From Knufia peltigerae (Eukaryota > Ascomycota > Eurotiomycetes > Chaetothyriales > Trichomeriaceae), in the NCBI GenBank assembly GCA_030247855.1, contig JAPDRN010000001.1, positions 62,001 through 126,000 on the forward strand: 64,000 nt of DNA, in the 5' to 3' direction. Positions 1-9,800 of the stretch are shown piece by piece; within the stretch, counting starts at the first letter, position 1, and each line of letters opens with the position of its first letter. The notes below the pieces were generated by a model. The model did not search any database. It was not told the origin of the DNA and saw nothing but the letters and a program-made list of their open reading frames with translations. A program made the translations under genes and the position numbers.

Positions 1-300
1 AACTCAGACTTGGTCTGAAAAGCGAGAGGATCGGGCGGAAGATGAGTGCGGGATGAGGATGGACCAGCAACAAAATTGTTAGATTCGTCACTGTCATACG
101 AAAAGTGAGGATCCACAGTCTTCAGAGCCTTCTGTCATTGCTCTATCCCATCGGCGAGAAGGGCCATTGCATGCTCGGAAAGGGTTTGGTCGAGGTGTTC
201 ATAGAGAAGCTGCATCGTATCGAGTCCCAACTTTTCTGACCTTTCAATGAACTGGTCGAGATTTTGTATCCTCACGCTTTTAGTCCGAGCTACGCGAACT
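1..300 (-). pseudogene. Decayed coding fragment running off the left edge
   Basis: Read on the minus strand, one frame from about position 300 to the window edge is open apart from a single TGA (plus-strand tca at 135-137). Its composition looks like protein: an acidic, Leu-rich helical stretch before the stop, then a Ser/Pro/Asp-rich stretch after it. The stop could come from CGA or TGG by one transition, the change that repeat-induced point mutation produces, and the surrounding DNA is AT-rich. I do not recognise the family. It may be the end of a transposon-borne gene or an ordinary host gene lying mostly to the left. The lack of context makes this tentative. Confidence 0.35.
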
Positions 301-412
301 CCAAATGTGAGGATAGAAAGTTTTGATCGGTTTGAAAAAAAGAAAAAGAATGAGAATCAATGGGAGTCAAGTAATCTTTATAGAAATTGATAGCGATTGA
401 TGAGGAGTGACA

Positions 413-575
413 AGTGAAAACTCTGAGACATCATAACTATTCAAAATTCAGATTGTTCACTGAAGCAGTCAATATAGGTGAAAATCCTGAGACACTGTAA
501 ACGATTAGATTTCGAATTGAATGTTGAGACAATGAACATAATCAGATTTCAAATTGCGTGCTGAGGCGGTGAGTC
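413..575. repeat. Degenerate tandem repeat, unit about 65 bp
   Basis: Two and a half diverged copies lie in a row. The first (about 413-475) and second (about 479-540) share the order: GTGAAAA, then CTGAGACA, an A/T-rich centre with a TTCRRATT-like word, and a TTGAGACA- or CTGAAGCA-like word followed by GTCAATATA or ATGAACATA. A partial third copy begins near 541 (CAGATTTCAAATTG, then GCTGAGGCGGTGAGTCAA). Copies differ mostly by transitions. Confidence 0.4.
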
Positions 576-2185
576 AAGGTGAAGGAGAATCCTGTCCCTT
601 TGACTCATATTTTATTTACTTCTCACAGACTCTTTCACTTCTTTTCCTCTGAACAGAGACGGCCACAACACAATCAGTTGCACAAGGTTCTGTTATTTGA
701 CAAGCCTTTCTGGCTTTTAAACTTCTTTGCCTCTTTCGTTGTACGTGGGTTACAGAATTAATAGTGACTCTCCTTTAACTGCAATAGGACATAATTAAAG
801 TTGATGAAAATCTGATGAAAACTAATGGACTAATGATGATGGTTATGGGTATAAGAGGTGAAGATTGAAAGGTGAGAGTCAAAGTACAAGAGTTAAATTT
901 TATTAAGAGCATTAACACGCATCCAAAAATTTTCTATTAGCACTTCAGTTCACTAAGATTCTTCACTTCACTTTGGAAGTTTTATCTTACTTTCCTTGAA
1001 AAGGTGACGAGCTTATGTCGAAGCTTAAGGTTGAGATCTTGATTGCAGTCATTCAAGGATGCTGCTGCAAGAAAGGACACCCAATCTGGATCCCGCCCGA
1101 AGTACGCCCAAGTACGACAAGATCTGCGGGCCAGGGTTCATGAAGAGGAAAGATTATGAGCGAATTGAGATGCCATCGCTGAAACTTATTAATTGAAGGT
1201 GAACTGTACACCAATCTGAAGTCGATAGTCGTTAACTGTTAGACAGTTGGAGGCCATACTCAGGACCATGATAAGGATAGCTGGAGAAATGATCCGCAGA
1301 AGTTCGTGCGAAGAGTTATGTTGTCCGCCATCTCCTAAGGTTGGTGAATGATGCCTAGCTCCATATGATGCTCACGTTAAGCTTGCAACATTGGAGTGGT
1401 CAACATATGCTCCGATAGAGGTGCCATGATTGACTGACTGTCATAGTTCAATGCCTAAGGTGAGAAAGATAAATGGTAATCATATTGAAGGCAAGGGTAG
1501 ATACGATATCTGCCAAACGAGTTCAACTTGTGATCTTGCTCTTGACATAACAAAGATACTTACTTGCGTAAAGTAGCATCATAACTCTCATTTGACCATT
1601 TTATCGCTCAGATGGGAGAAAGAGTGGGTGAGACGCATGAGAATTAATGTCCTATCATGATGTGTTTCTTGTCCTACTCGATAATTACTTGTGAATATTG
1701 ACAAGCGGTCACCAAAATTGCTTAACTTCTTTGACAAGCCAAAAAGAAGAGTTCAAACCTCAAATGCCAAGCGACACAGAGGTATCAATAGAGCTGGTTG
1801 TCAAACCCAGAACTGCAGAGATTGGTAACGGCACAGATCCAAGTTAAGAGTGAATTGGGCGATGGGTAACACGCACACCCACCTCTGCAATACGCACAAG
1901 GCTATCTACTAGGTACAGATCACTCCTGTAACACCCCAACCTGTTGTGTCATCCGCTATAGGAGACTACCTACTCAGTAGTTCTGTCGTTATTACTGTCC
2001 TTATTAGTGTCACAGTACTGGTCATTTTCACGGTCCATAAGACTTGCCAGCCTAAATAGGTCTAATGCTCAGTCTCCGCAGTAGTGCAAAGTCTTGGCAC
2101 TAACACAAAGATGAGCAGACTTGTGCTTTGGATATGATCCAAGCTTCCAACTAATCACTACAGAAAAAGGCCCTAGAACAAAATG

Positions 2186-2192
2186 AAAAAAA
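2186..2192 (-). terminator. RNA polymerase III terminator of the tRNA gene
   Basis: A run of seven A on the plus strand (seven T in the transcript), starting 13 nt past the mature 3' end of the tRNA, is a standard pol III stop signal. Confidence 0.75.
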
Positions 2193-2240
2193 GAAACAAA
2201 GGCCTTGCATCAGCCGTGAATCGAACACGGGGCCCATCGA

Positions 2241-2263
2241 ATTTAAGGCTCGAAGAGATCCTT
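2241..2263 (-). other. Canonical tRNA intron (37/38)
   Basis: These 23 nt lie directly after A37, one base 3' of the GCC anticodon. They interrupt the anticodon loop where the eukaryotic tRNA endonuclease cuts. Removal gives loop TTGCCAT closed by a perfect 5-bp stem. Confidence 0.8.
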
Positions 2264-2277
2264 TGGCAACGATGGAT

Positions 2278-2333
2278 CTTCATACAGGTTAGAATTTTTG
2301 TTTTATGATCAGAAGATGTTTTGGAGAACTCAC
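2278..2333 (-). other. 56-nt insertion in the tRNA D stem with spliceosomal intron signals
   Basis: Read on the minus strand the insertion begins GTGAGT, carries TTCTAAC near its 3' end with the branch-type A about 11 nt before the boundary, and ends ATGAAG. Its length of 56 nt is typical of mRNA introns in this window. Exact removal restores the D stem. Box A lies upstream of the insertion and box B downstream, so both stay intact. Confidence 0.75.
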
Positions 2334-2355
2334 TTTACCACTAAACCACTGATGC

Positions 2356-4088
2356 TGGTGATTGTTGAAAGGGAATGCAGATTTTAATCTTATATCACTA
2401 AATTTTATGTGGGGAAAATAATCTTCTCAGACTATTTAGGGTTAGTTTATAGCTTAGCGATCTCATGACAGTAGACTTCGTACATTCATGAGAACGCTCC
2501 TATATAGAAACCCTTTTCGTCATTGCTAAGTTCATTAAAGGGTATAAGTACAATATTGACATAGTCTTATTGTAGAAGCATCGTGCTCCTAGACTAGCGA
2601 CATGACTTTTTCGGTAAGGAATACAATATAACGAGACATCAGTTCTTAAATGTCTTCAATAACTAACGACGCCGTACTGATTAGCTGACTTTCTAGCGTC
2701 TCACTAGGGATAAATTTCTATGTTTTTTAGAGATTGATGAGTGTAGTCGCTAGGGAAGTGAAGAACTTTCACCCAAAATCGACTTAGCAAGTTAGCACCC
2801 AAATCAGTTATACTAAGTTAGATGTCTTTACGAAGCGAGAGCATGTAACTAAGAAAGTCAATAGAGAGAGAGATGAAGAGAGAGGAAGAGAGAAACTCAA
2901 TCCCGAAAGTTCATTGATACTTTGACTTTTATAAGAGTAACTTATCGAATCATTTGACGGTACAATTTAGACGCTTCGGTTATTGTCTTTAGGTTTCACT
3001 TAATGGAATATAGCATAAATAGGAATATCATTATATAGAGATATAGGACATATAACTACTCGAGTACATCGCGCTGCCATTAGGAAGTGTTAATACGTCT
3101 TCTTGGAAGGTAACTAAGTAACCGAATCGGAATGAGGCGTTTAGCACGTATTTCAAGTTTGTGAACTTATTCCAATACATACTATGACAGCAGTAGACAC
3201 TATAGTAATATTCACACACATGATTTGCGTTAATGCTTTCGTTCTCCGTTGGTTCAACGGGGCTTGATGGCCCCTTTTGAAAGGGTGGTGCTTGGCGACC
3301 CAATTAAGTAATGGGAAGTATTGCTTACTTGATGCCTCTCGAGGCACCGCCATCTTTATTTTGTTATCCTGGACATGGCGAACGACCTATCTCGATACAA
3401 AGTATTGAATCACACACATACATAAGCTCTATTTGTCATTGAAATTGTCTCTACTACGTAATGCCTTAGTGACAGCGACCATCGGTGAGTCAACAGTAGT
3501 GAACTTGTCTCATATATTTCGAAGTCTCCTTGTCTCCACCAAATTATATTTCCGCCTGTACTCAGCGCGCAAATTCTTCACATTTCCCACAACGCAACAT
3601 AACACGACAGGGTGGACATTCGCAATCCATCTAGGTCTAAATCAATAGGAATAGCGTCCTTCATACCGGTAAGGTTCTCAAAAAAAATTCAATGGACGGG
3701 ACACCATACCTGTGAGAAAGTGGAACCCCGGTATCTTTGCGTGATGAGGGTGTGCTCTTTAAGGTCCTCACTTTTTGCGAGGCTCGATAAGGTACAAACG
3801 CAATCCGAATGCACCCCTGACTGCCACGTTCTTCTCTTATTTTCCATCTCGCCTCGTCTCGGCTTCTTGCATATAAGATTGTACGATTTCTTATCTCGAT
3901 CTGCAATACAAAAGACCAAAAAAAAGCATACTTGACGAGCTTGGCTATTGCTTGTCTTTCTTACTTGATCCCCTGATACGTAACCTCGAGTCCTTGCCTC
4001 CATTTACACATACTCTTCGATTCTTACTGTCAACAGGGAAGATCAAACGACGAGAAGAGAGTCGGAGAAACAACACACAAGAGACACA
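2356..4088. other. AT-rich spacer, then promoter and 5'UTR of the ZIP gene
   Basis: The first 1.2 kb is AT-rich and stop-ridden. Around 3030-3350 the minus strand shows two short overlapping frames with somewhat higher GC, but no start, motif or splice pattern I can defend. From about 3650 the composition shifts to that of the gene-dense region. The last 150 bp before the ATG are C/T-rich and look like a fungal 5' leader. Zinc-element-like words are listed separately. Confidence 0.4.
3665..3793 (+). promoter_or_regulatory. Cluster of three zinc-responsive-element-like half-sites
   Basis: TAAGGT occurs three times within 130 bp, 295-420 bp upstream of the ZIP start: at 3670-3675 inside ACCGGTAAGGT (3665-3675), at 3760-3765 inside CTCTTTAAGGT (3755-3765), and at 3788-3793. 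The yeast Zap1 element is ACCTTNAAGGT. The first two 11-mers match it at 9 of 11 positions each, and all three contain the NAAGGT half. That they act as zinc-regulator sites is inference. Confidence 0.4.
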
Positions 4089-5261
4089 ATGTCCACCGAT
4101 ACCAGTGGAAGCGCGGCATTGGCGTTCAATCCCGAGAACGTCAACCTCTCGACTGCCAACCACAGAGATGTCATCTGTGCACTCGCCGCCTCTGGTAATG
4201 ATTACAACGGCCAGCTGGGCGCACGTGTGTCTGCGCTCTTTGTCATCCTCATCGTCTCTACGGCCGCGACGTTCTTCCCGGTCATCGCCAAACGGTTCCC
4301 CCGTCTACACATCCCGCTGTACGTGTACCTCTTCGCGCGGTACTTTGGTGCCGGTGTCATCGTGGCCACGGCCTTCATCCACCTGCTCGACCCGGCCTAT
4401 GGCGAGATAGGACCCAACACCTGCGTGGGCATGACGGGCGGCTGGGCGGACTACTCGTGGTGTCCTGCCATTGTGCTGACGAGCGTCGTCGTCATCTTTC
4501 TGTGCGACTTTGGCGCTGAGCGCTACGTCGAGGTGAAATATGGCATCGACAGCGACGCAGACGTCCAAGAGGCCGTCACCGGGCAGGCTGACGGACCACC
4601 CAACGGTCACGCGGATTCTGCTCAAGACGCACGAACGGGGCAATTCGGCGGTAGTATTTCGAGCATGCGCCGCGAACACGACGAGAGACGCAAGGTCAGT
4701 GCGTACGAGAAACGGTTCTTGGAGGATTTCGAAGAGCAGGACAGCGACGGAGAGTCTGAATACCGCAAGAACTCGTTCAGACAACAGATTGCGGCGTTTT
4801 TGATCCTCGAGTTCGGCGTCATCTTTCATTCGGTCGTGATTGGGTTGAATCTCGGTGTCGTGGGAGACGAATTCAGCACCTTGTACCCTGTTCTTGTCTT
4901 CCATCAGTCCTTTGAAGGTCTGGGTATCGGCGCGAGGATGTCGGCCATACCCTTCCGCCCGGGAAGCTGGTTGCCGTGGGTGTTGTGCGCGGCGTACGGG
5001 TTGACAACGCCCATCGCCATTGCCATCGGCCTTGGTGTTCGCACGACGTACAACCCGAACAGTTTCACAGCGAACGTGGTATCCGGTGTGTTGGACTCAA
5101 TGTCCGCCGGTATCCTAATTTATACTGGGTTGGTGGAGTTGTTGGCCAGAGACTTCTTGTTCAACCCCTTGCGTACAAAGGATCACAAGAGGTTAACATT
5201 CATGGTCATTTGTGTGCTGTTGGGGGCTGCACTCATGGCGTTGCTCGGAAAGTGGGCATAA
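4089..5261 (+). CDS. Plasma-membrane zinc transporter, ZIP family
   Basis: A 390-residue intronless protein of the Zrt1/Zrt2 type that would import Zn2+ (possibly Fe2+) across the plasma membrane. It shows the expected ZIP layout: an extracellular N-terminus, three N-terminal membrane spans, a long hydrophilic cytosolic loop (about residues 145-235, acidic and Arg-rich but nearly without the usual His repeats) and five C-terminal spans. The metal-pathway signatures are present: HSVVIGLNLG in span 4 (near residue 247) and HQSFEGLGIG in span 5 (near residue 272). The start is the first ATG of the frame and follows a C/T-rich leader. Zinc control is suggested by the half-site cluster upstream. 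The His-poor loop is unusual, since in yeast Zrt1 this loop takes part in metal sensing and turnover. The next gene is convergent. Confidence 0.93.
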   Translation: MSTDTSGSAALAFNPENVNLSTANHRDVICALAASGNDYNGQLGARVSALFVILIVSTAATFFPVIAKRFPRLHIPLYVYLFARYFGAGVIVATAFIHLLDPAYGEIGPNTCVGMTGGWADYSWCPAIVLTSVVVIFLCDFGAERYVEVKYGIDSDADVQEAVTGQADGPPNGHADSAQDARTGQFGGSISSMRREHDERRKVSAYEKRFLEDFEEQDSDGESEYRKNSFRQQIAAFLILEFGVIFHSVVIGLNLGVVGDEFSTLYPVLVFHQSFEGLGIGARMSAIPFRPGSWLPWVLCAAYGLTTPIAIAIGLGVRTTYNPNSFTANVVSGVLDSMSAGILIYTGLVELLARDFLFNPLRTKDHKRLTFMVICVLLGAALMALLGKWA

Positions 5262-5708
5262 AGCCGATGGCGAATGCCAATGGGATCGCTTGACCCGACA
5301 GCAACGAGGAGGCTTGTGTCGACTAGGCTTACGTGGTGTCGTCCACATTTAGGTACTGCACGATAATCCGATTCCTTGGTGACACAGAACAAGCCAGATG
5401 CAGGGATTGGGTAAGCGTGGGAGGATTAGAGCAGCAGTATCAACGAGCCATGCTTTTGAAATCTGATCCAGGGAGACGGTCAGTTTACTTCTCGCACCCA
5501 GAAAGATTTGACAGTAATAATTAGGCGGAACGGGGAGAGGACACAAGGGGTGGTTCAGCAGAAGATGTGAGTTCTTTTCTTGACCGGATGGTCAACACAA
5601 TCCATACACACAGTGGAGGTTTTAGATAGATAGGTAGTAGTAAGCAAAAGTATACAAAAAGGACAGTAGAGTATCATTGAATCTCTTTTGTAAGGACCAT
5701 GAACTAAC
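5262..5708. other. Convergent 3' flanks of the ZIP and MAPEG genes
   Basis: Two genes end towards each other here. I see only presumed 3'UTR sequence and no further coding or RNA gene. Confidence 0.5.
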
Positions 5709-6274
5709 TCAGCCTCGGCCGCCCTTCCATAACAGGTACAAGCAGGAAAAGTTCCCTGTCCACCACGCAATTCCGCGGAGCTGGCTGTAGAGGTCGTGTG
5801 GAATAAAGACGTACACCGCTCCATATACTAGCCTGGTGAGCGTATATGCGGTACACCCCTTTATGAGTGCCGATTCAGGGACGCCGGACACTAGAGCGAA
5901 GAGGACTGTTGCATGGATGTCACAATTGTCAATAGATACTCCATAATCCGAGTCTCTTGAAGGCGGCTGAAGGGGTGGAGGAAAGAAGACTCACCCGAGG
6001 TAGCAAAAAAAGCAAATCCATCGGTGGAATTTGCACTGGCAGCTTCGATGCGGTAAATGCGGTCGAGCTGGGCCCGAGTCATTTTGCCTTCGCGAATCGC
6101 AGCCTCGGCGTACTTGGTCAGATCTTGCCGCGGGCTACCATTGTGGTCGATACCGACGCTTTGCTTCCATGGCCTGCTAGACAGTGCCACGTACGCGAAA
6201 GCCCAGTTCCAGGCGAGAAAGCCGGCTGGAATGGCGAAGGAGGTGGCTGGGGAGAGGCCGAGTGGTGTCGACAT
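5709..6274 (-). CDS. MAPEG-family small membrane protein
   Basis: Two exons, 6274-5995 and 5905-5709, are joined across an 89-bp intron with a GTGAGT donor and ACAG acceptor, giving 158 residues. The family (microsomal glutathione S-transferase, FLAP and similar proteins) has four membrane spans. Here an N-terminal span (about residues 10-32) precedes the conserved RIEAASANSTDGFAFF segment (near residue 80), which matches the family's R-x-E/A-A-H-x-N-x-x-E block except that the usual Glu is Asp-Gly. The splice join falls directly after this block and continues into the hydrophobic VLFALVSGV span, which supports the model. A role in glutathione-dependent or lipid-peroxide chemistry in the ER is family knowledge. 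Substrate cannot be told. It is divergent from Gcn1 across 532 bp. Confidence 0.82.
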
Positions 6275-6806
6275 TGTCGTGAGGTTGTCAATTGAAACAG
6301 GTTCTTCCTAGGTGACAATAGAGATAAAGGTGACTACGGATTGAATATTGATGGTTGGTTGGACCTTTTGGATTTCAGTACAAGTCGTGGTCGTATTCGT
6401 GTTGATGCTGAATAAGACGCCACCGGAGCTCGGAACGGCCGCTTTTCTTGCCTAAAAGAGAGGAGCTTCAACAGCCTCGCCAGCCTCGACGACTTTGGTC
6501 TCCTTGCAACGGCGGAAACGTTTCGATACATGTCGTACTCTCTATGCTTAAGACATTTATACAAAGTACCACGTAACAACCTCCCGGTTCTCATGCGGTG
6601 TAGCTGCTGCTTTGGCAACTGACTTGAAACACATGGCTTGTACTGTGTACTGATAGTTGATCAATAATTACATAAGCAAGGCTGTCATCTTGGCACCCCG
6701 CTGGCTCTCCAACTCCATCTATCCAGAATTTTGGTCGTCCGACATTGAAAGGGCCACGTCCCGCCAGCGGCGTCCGATTCAAACAAACAGGCTCAACACA
6801 TGGGTC
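6275..6806. promoter_or_regulatory. Divergent promoter region, MAPEG / GCN1
   Basis: The 532 bp between two divergent starts must contain both promoters. I see no TATA element or regulator site I would defend. A 26-bp word at 6473-6498 recurs, with three differences, at 57699-57724. Confidence 0.5.
6473..6498. repeat. 26-bp word shared with 57699-57724
   Basis: AGCCTCGCCAGCCT is shared, followed by CGACGACTTTGG here and TGACGATTTAGG at 57711. In all 23 of 26 bases match; two of the three differences are C/T. Confidence 0.3.
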
Positions 6807-9800
6807 ATGGGGGACATTTCACTCTCCGATTCCCCAGAGGCTCTGGCAGCCCAAATTGCCGCTCTCAAAAGCAGTTCTACCAGTCTGCGTACTGAGGCTC
6901 TACGGAAATTGTTGCACGAGATTCAAGGCTCGGGTGCGTTACCTGCAGACCAAAGACATGACTAGACTAATGACGAAGCAGACAACGAAACAACGTCCCC
7001 GGACACATTAAAGATACTACCTATACTTCTTGCGACCTACCCGCGTTACGTTGACCGGAAATCTCGTCGCGCAGTTCAGTTATGCCTCCGAGCCTATCTT
7101 CGTATCCCGACTTCAGCTGACACTACCTACCCTGCTGTCATCAACTTTTTGCTGCAAGAGAGTCAGAAGTCTGGAATCGCCTCCACAAATGCCTTTGTAC
7201 TACTGGAATGGGGTTGCATTGCCCAGCAAGAAAGTCTACATAACAAGAAAGCATTCGACTTGTTATTCGGGAAGATATGCGTGGCTTCTGCTCGACTTGT
7301 CGACAAATGTGAGGATCAAGATGTCCGCGGTGGAGTACAGCATTCTGCCGTCACAGTGGCCAGAAGAGGATTGCGGGATGTCTTCAAAAATGAAAAGTTC
7401 GGAGAGCCAGCTCTCGAGCTCGCTCTCAAGAATGTCGTTTGTGCACCTGATGCGACTGCAAGCTACGCACCATACGTGGGAATCATTGCAGGTGTGAGCT
7501 CCCGCATACCGGAACGACATGCGCAGCTCCAATCCTCGAGCAAGCAGATACTCGACTTCTATGTTAAAACTGTCATTGGCTCCAAAACCCCTGTGCCCGC
7601 ACACGAAGCTCTGGGAATTCGCGACTTCTTCATGGAATATGTCACACTGAAAGACATGAGCGAAGCAGTGGTACCTGCTATTGAAAAGGCTATACTTCGG
7701 TCTCCTGAAGCCATTCTTCAGGGCCCAGTCGAAGCGCTTGCTTCGTATCTCCCCGAGAAGGTAGATATCTCAGATCTCCTTGCATCGAAACTCGTCAAAC
7801 CTCTCATTTCCGCCATGAATTCTACCAATGCCACCATTCGTGAAGGTGCTGGAAAAGCGTTATTGGCGCTGGTGAGAAGAGGTGGGAATGCTGATGCACT
7901 CCACAAAATGGCTGTGGAGCTGTCAGCAGCTCTGAAGTCCTCAAAGGCTGCAAGTTTCGAAATGCGCGGAATTATTTCTGAAGTTCTTGAAATCGTGCCT
8001 AGAGAGGTTAAAACTTCACCCGTCATTGCGCAGGCTCTCACAGTTGCGGCGGCTAAGGAAGCGAATGAAGGTGCTCTGAGGAAAGAACTCACAGCAGTTG
8101 TTCCCCATCTGCAAGCTATCCTAGCGTTATCGGCAATTGACAAGGCCTTGTCTGAGCCCATCCTGAAAGGTTGCACTGAGAAACGCCTTAATTTTCGCAA
8201 ATCTTGGCTTCTGTTCATCTCCAATGTGCTCAGGGGACTGGAAAATGCTCCCTCAGATAGCACCTCGCAAGAATTTGTCCACGCAGCCTTAAAGGCATTG
8301 AAAGATGTTCATGGGGAGATTGCTCCTAACCCAATGCCTGCAGTCCAAAATGGCTACGTTGCAGCAGCATTCGGCCTACCTGCACTGCTAGACTCGCCAC
8401 TTCTGCGGACGGACACGTACAAGTCAAAATCTTACGATGATCTAAGACGACATCTACTCGATACTGAGCCGAAGATTTCACTGTTACTGAATCCCAAGGT
8501 CTACATGAGACTCACCTCCATCGAGGAGAATCGCTGGGCTCTAGCTGCTCTTGTTACTGCAGCTTCAGAGCTCGAGAACGCCTCGGGAGACGCAAAGACA
8601 GCCTGGGCCAGGGCAATTCTACACTTGTTGCTCACGCCAGAAGTTGACTCCAATGTGCGTAAAGAGACCGGAGCTGCGCTATCAAAAGCGTATCTCGACA
8701 AGCCCGCTTCTGTTGGACAAAGCGTCGTGTTGGGTATCTGGGACGTACTCAAATCTCGTTCAACGGATCTAATCATTAAATATGAAGAGGATGTGCCCTT
8801 GAGTGATAATCGAATACTTCAAGCTATCAAATGCATATCTCCGACCAAAGACAAGACCCTAGGGCAGAACGTTTCGCGGAGATTCTTGGAACAGCAATCA
8901 ATATCCACAACTGTCCTGCTCCGCCCGGAGTTGATCGCAAAGGCAGACTGGATCACAACCTGTCTTGGCATTGGCGTTGACCCTGGCAAGTTGGTTGAGC
9001 AACATCAGGATGCTGTGTTTGCGGAACTCCTTTCACATTTCATAGGAACTCAATTTGCACCTCTGAATGTTTTCGAAATTGCTGCGTGCAATGCTGCAGC
9101 TACGCTAGCTTTTGTGGCTCCGGAGACATTTACCCCGGCATTGATCCAACAGTTCCGTCAAGATCTCGCTACCATAGATCTTGAAAATACTGGTCCTACA
9201 GAAGCGCTGATAGCCCGGTCTCCGGAAGGAGCCTTGGTTGTAGACGTTCTTGGTCAGCAAACAAATGCTGTCTTGGACAATAAGAATCAGAAGGATTACG
9301 ATGTACTAAAGTGGGAAGAGGAGATACGTCAACAATTAGCCAAGAAGAAAGGTGCTCCTCAGAAAAAGCTGACTCCAGATCAACAAGCAAAAGTCGATGC
9401 TCAGCTTTCTCACGAAAAGACCGTCCGAAACAAGCTGAGATCCGTCTCTTACAGAATCAGAAGAGGTGCAAAATTCATCGAAGGTCTTGCTCGCGGTCCA
9501 CCAACTGATGCACGGCTCTGGATGTCTCCAGCTATTATTACTCTGACACGTGCTCTTGAAGCTGGAGCGTCTCTTATCGTGGACGATGAACTTGTTACCG
9601 CCTATCTCGCCTGCTCTACCAAAGTCTCGGATCGATTAGGATCACTGCGCCAATTCATCGGCGTAGCAACGCTCAGATCTCTTCGAACCTCTAATGTTCC
9701 AGAGCATCTTTGTGTAGAACCTCTTGCGGAATTAGGTACAAGGGTACTATACAGACTGAGATTTGCGGCAGAGCAACGCCCTTTTGACACTGCAAGCACC

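Larger units (their letters stand above)
301..2205. other. AT-rich region without recognisable genes
   Basis: All six frames are broken by frequent stops. TpA and ApT steps are common, and the base composition is clearly poorer in GC than in the gene-dense part that starts near 4 kb. Apart from the degenerate tandem repeat at 413-575 I see no gene. This fits old, mutated repeat DNA, possibly changed by RIP; I could not compute a RIP index. Confidence 0.5.
2206..2355 (-). tRNA. tRNA-Gly(GCC) with two insertions
   Basis: On the minus strand, position 2355 is G1 and 2206 is the discriminator A. Removing 2278-2333 (56 nt) and 2241-2263 (23 nt) leaves a perfect 71-nt cloverleaf: a 7-bp acceptor stem (GCATCAG/CTGATGC), a 4-bp D stem with one G-U pair, a 5-bp anticodon stem (CATCG/CGATG) with loop TTGCCAT (anticodon GCC), and a 5-bp T stem (CCGTG/CACGG) with loop TTCGATT. 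Box A (TGGTTTAGTGG) and box B (GTTCGATTC) are intact, and a T7 terminator lies 13 nt downstream. The 23-nt intron sits at the canonical 37/38 site. The 56-nt insertion is inside the 3' strand of the D stem and is not a normal tRNA intron. The gene looks functional despite its decayed surroundings. Confidence 0.88.

Noticed and set aside
4305..4904. 199-codon minus-strand frame opposite the ZIP gene
   Set aside because: Shadow of a strongly supported transporter gene; no motif of its own.
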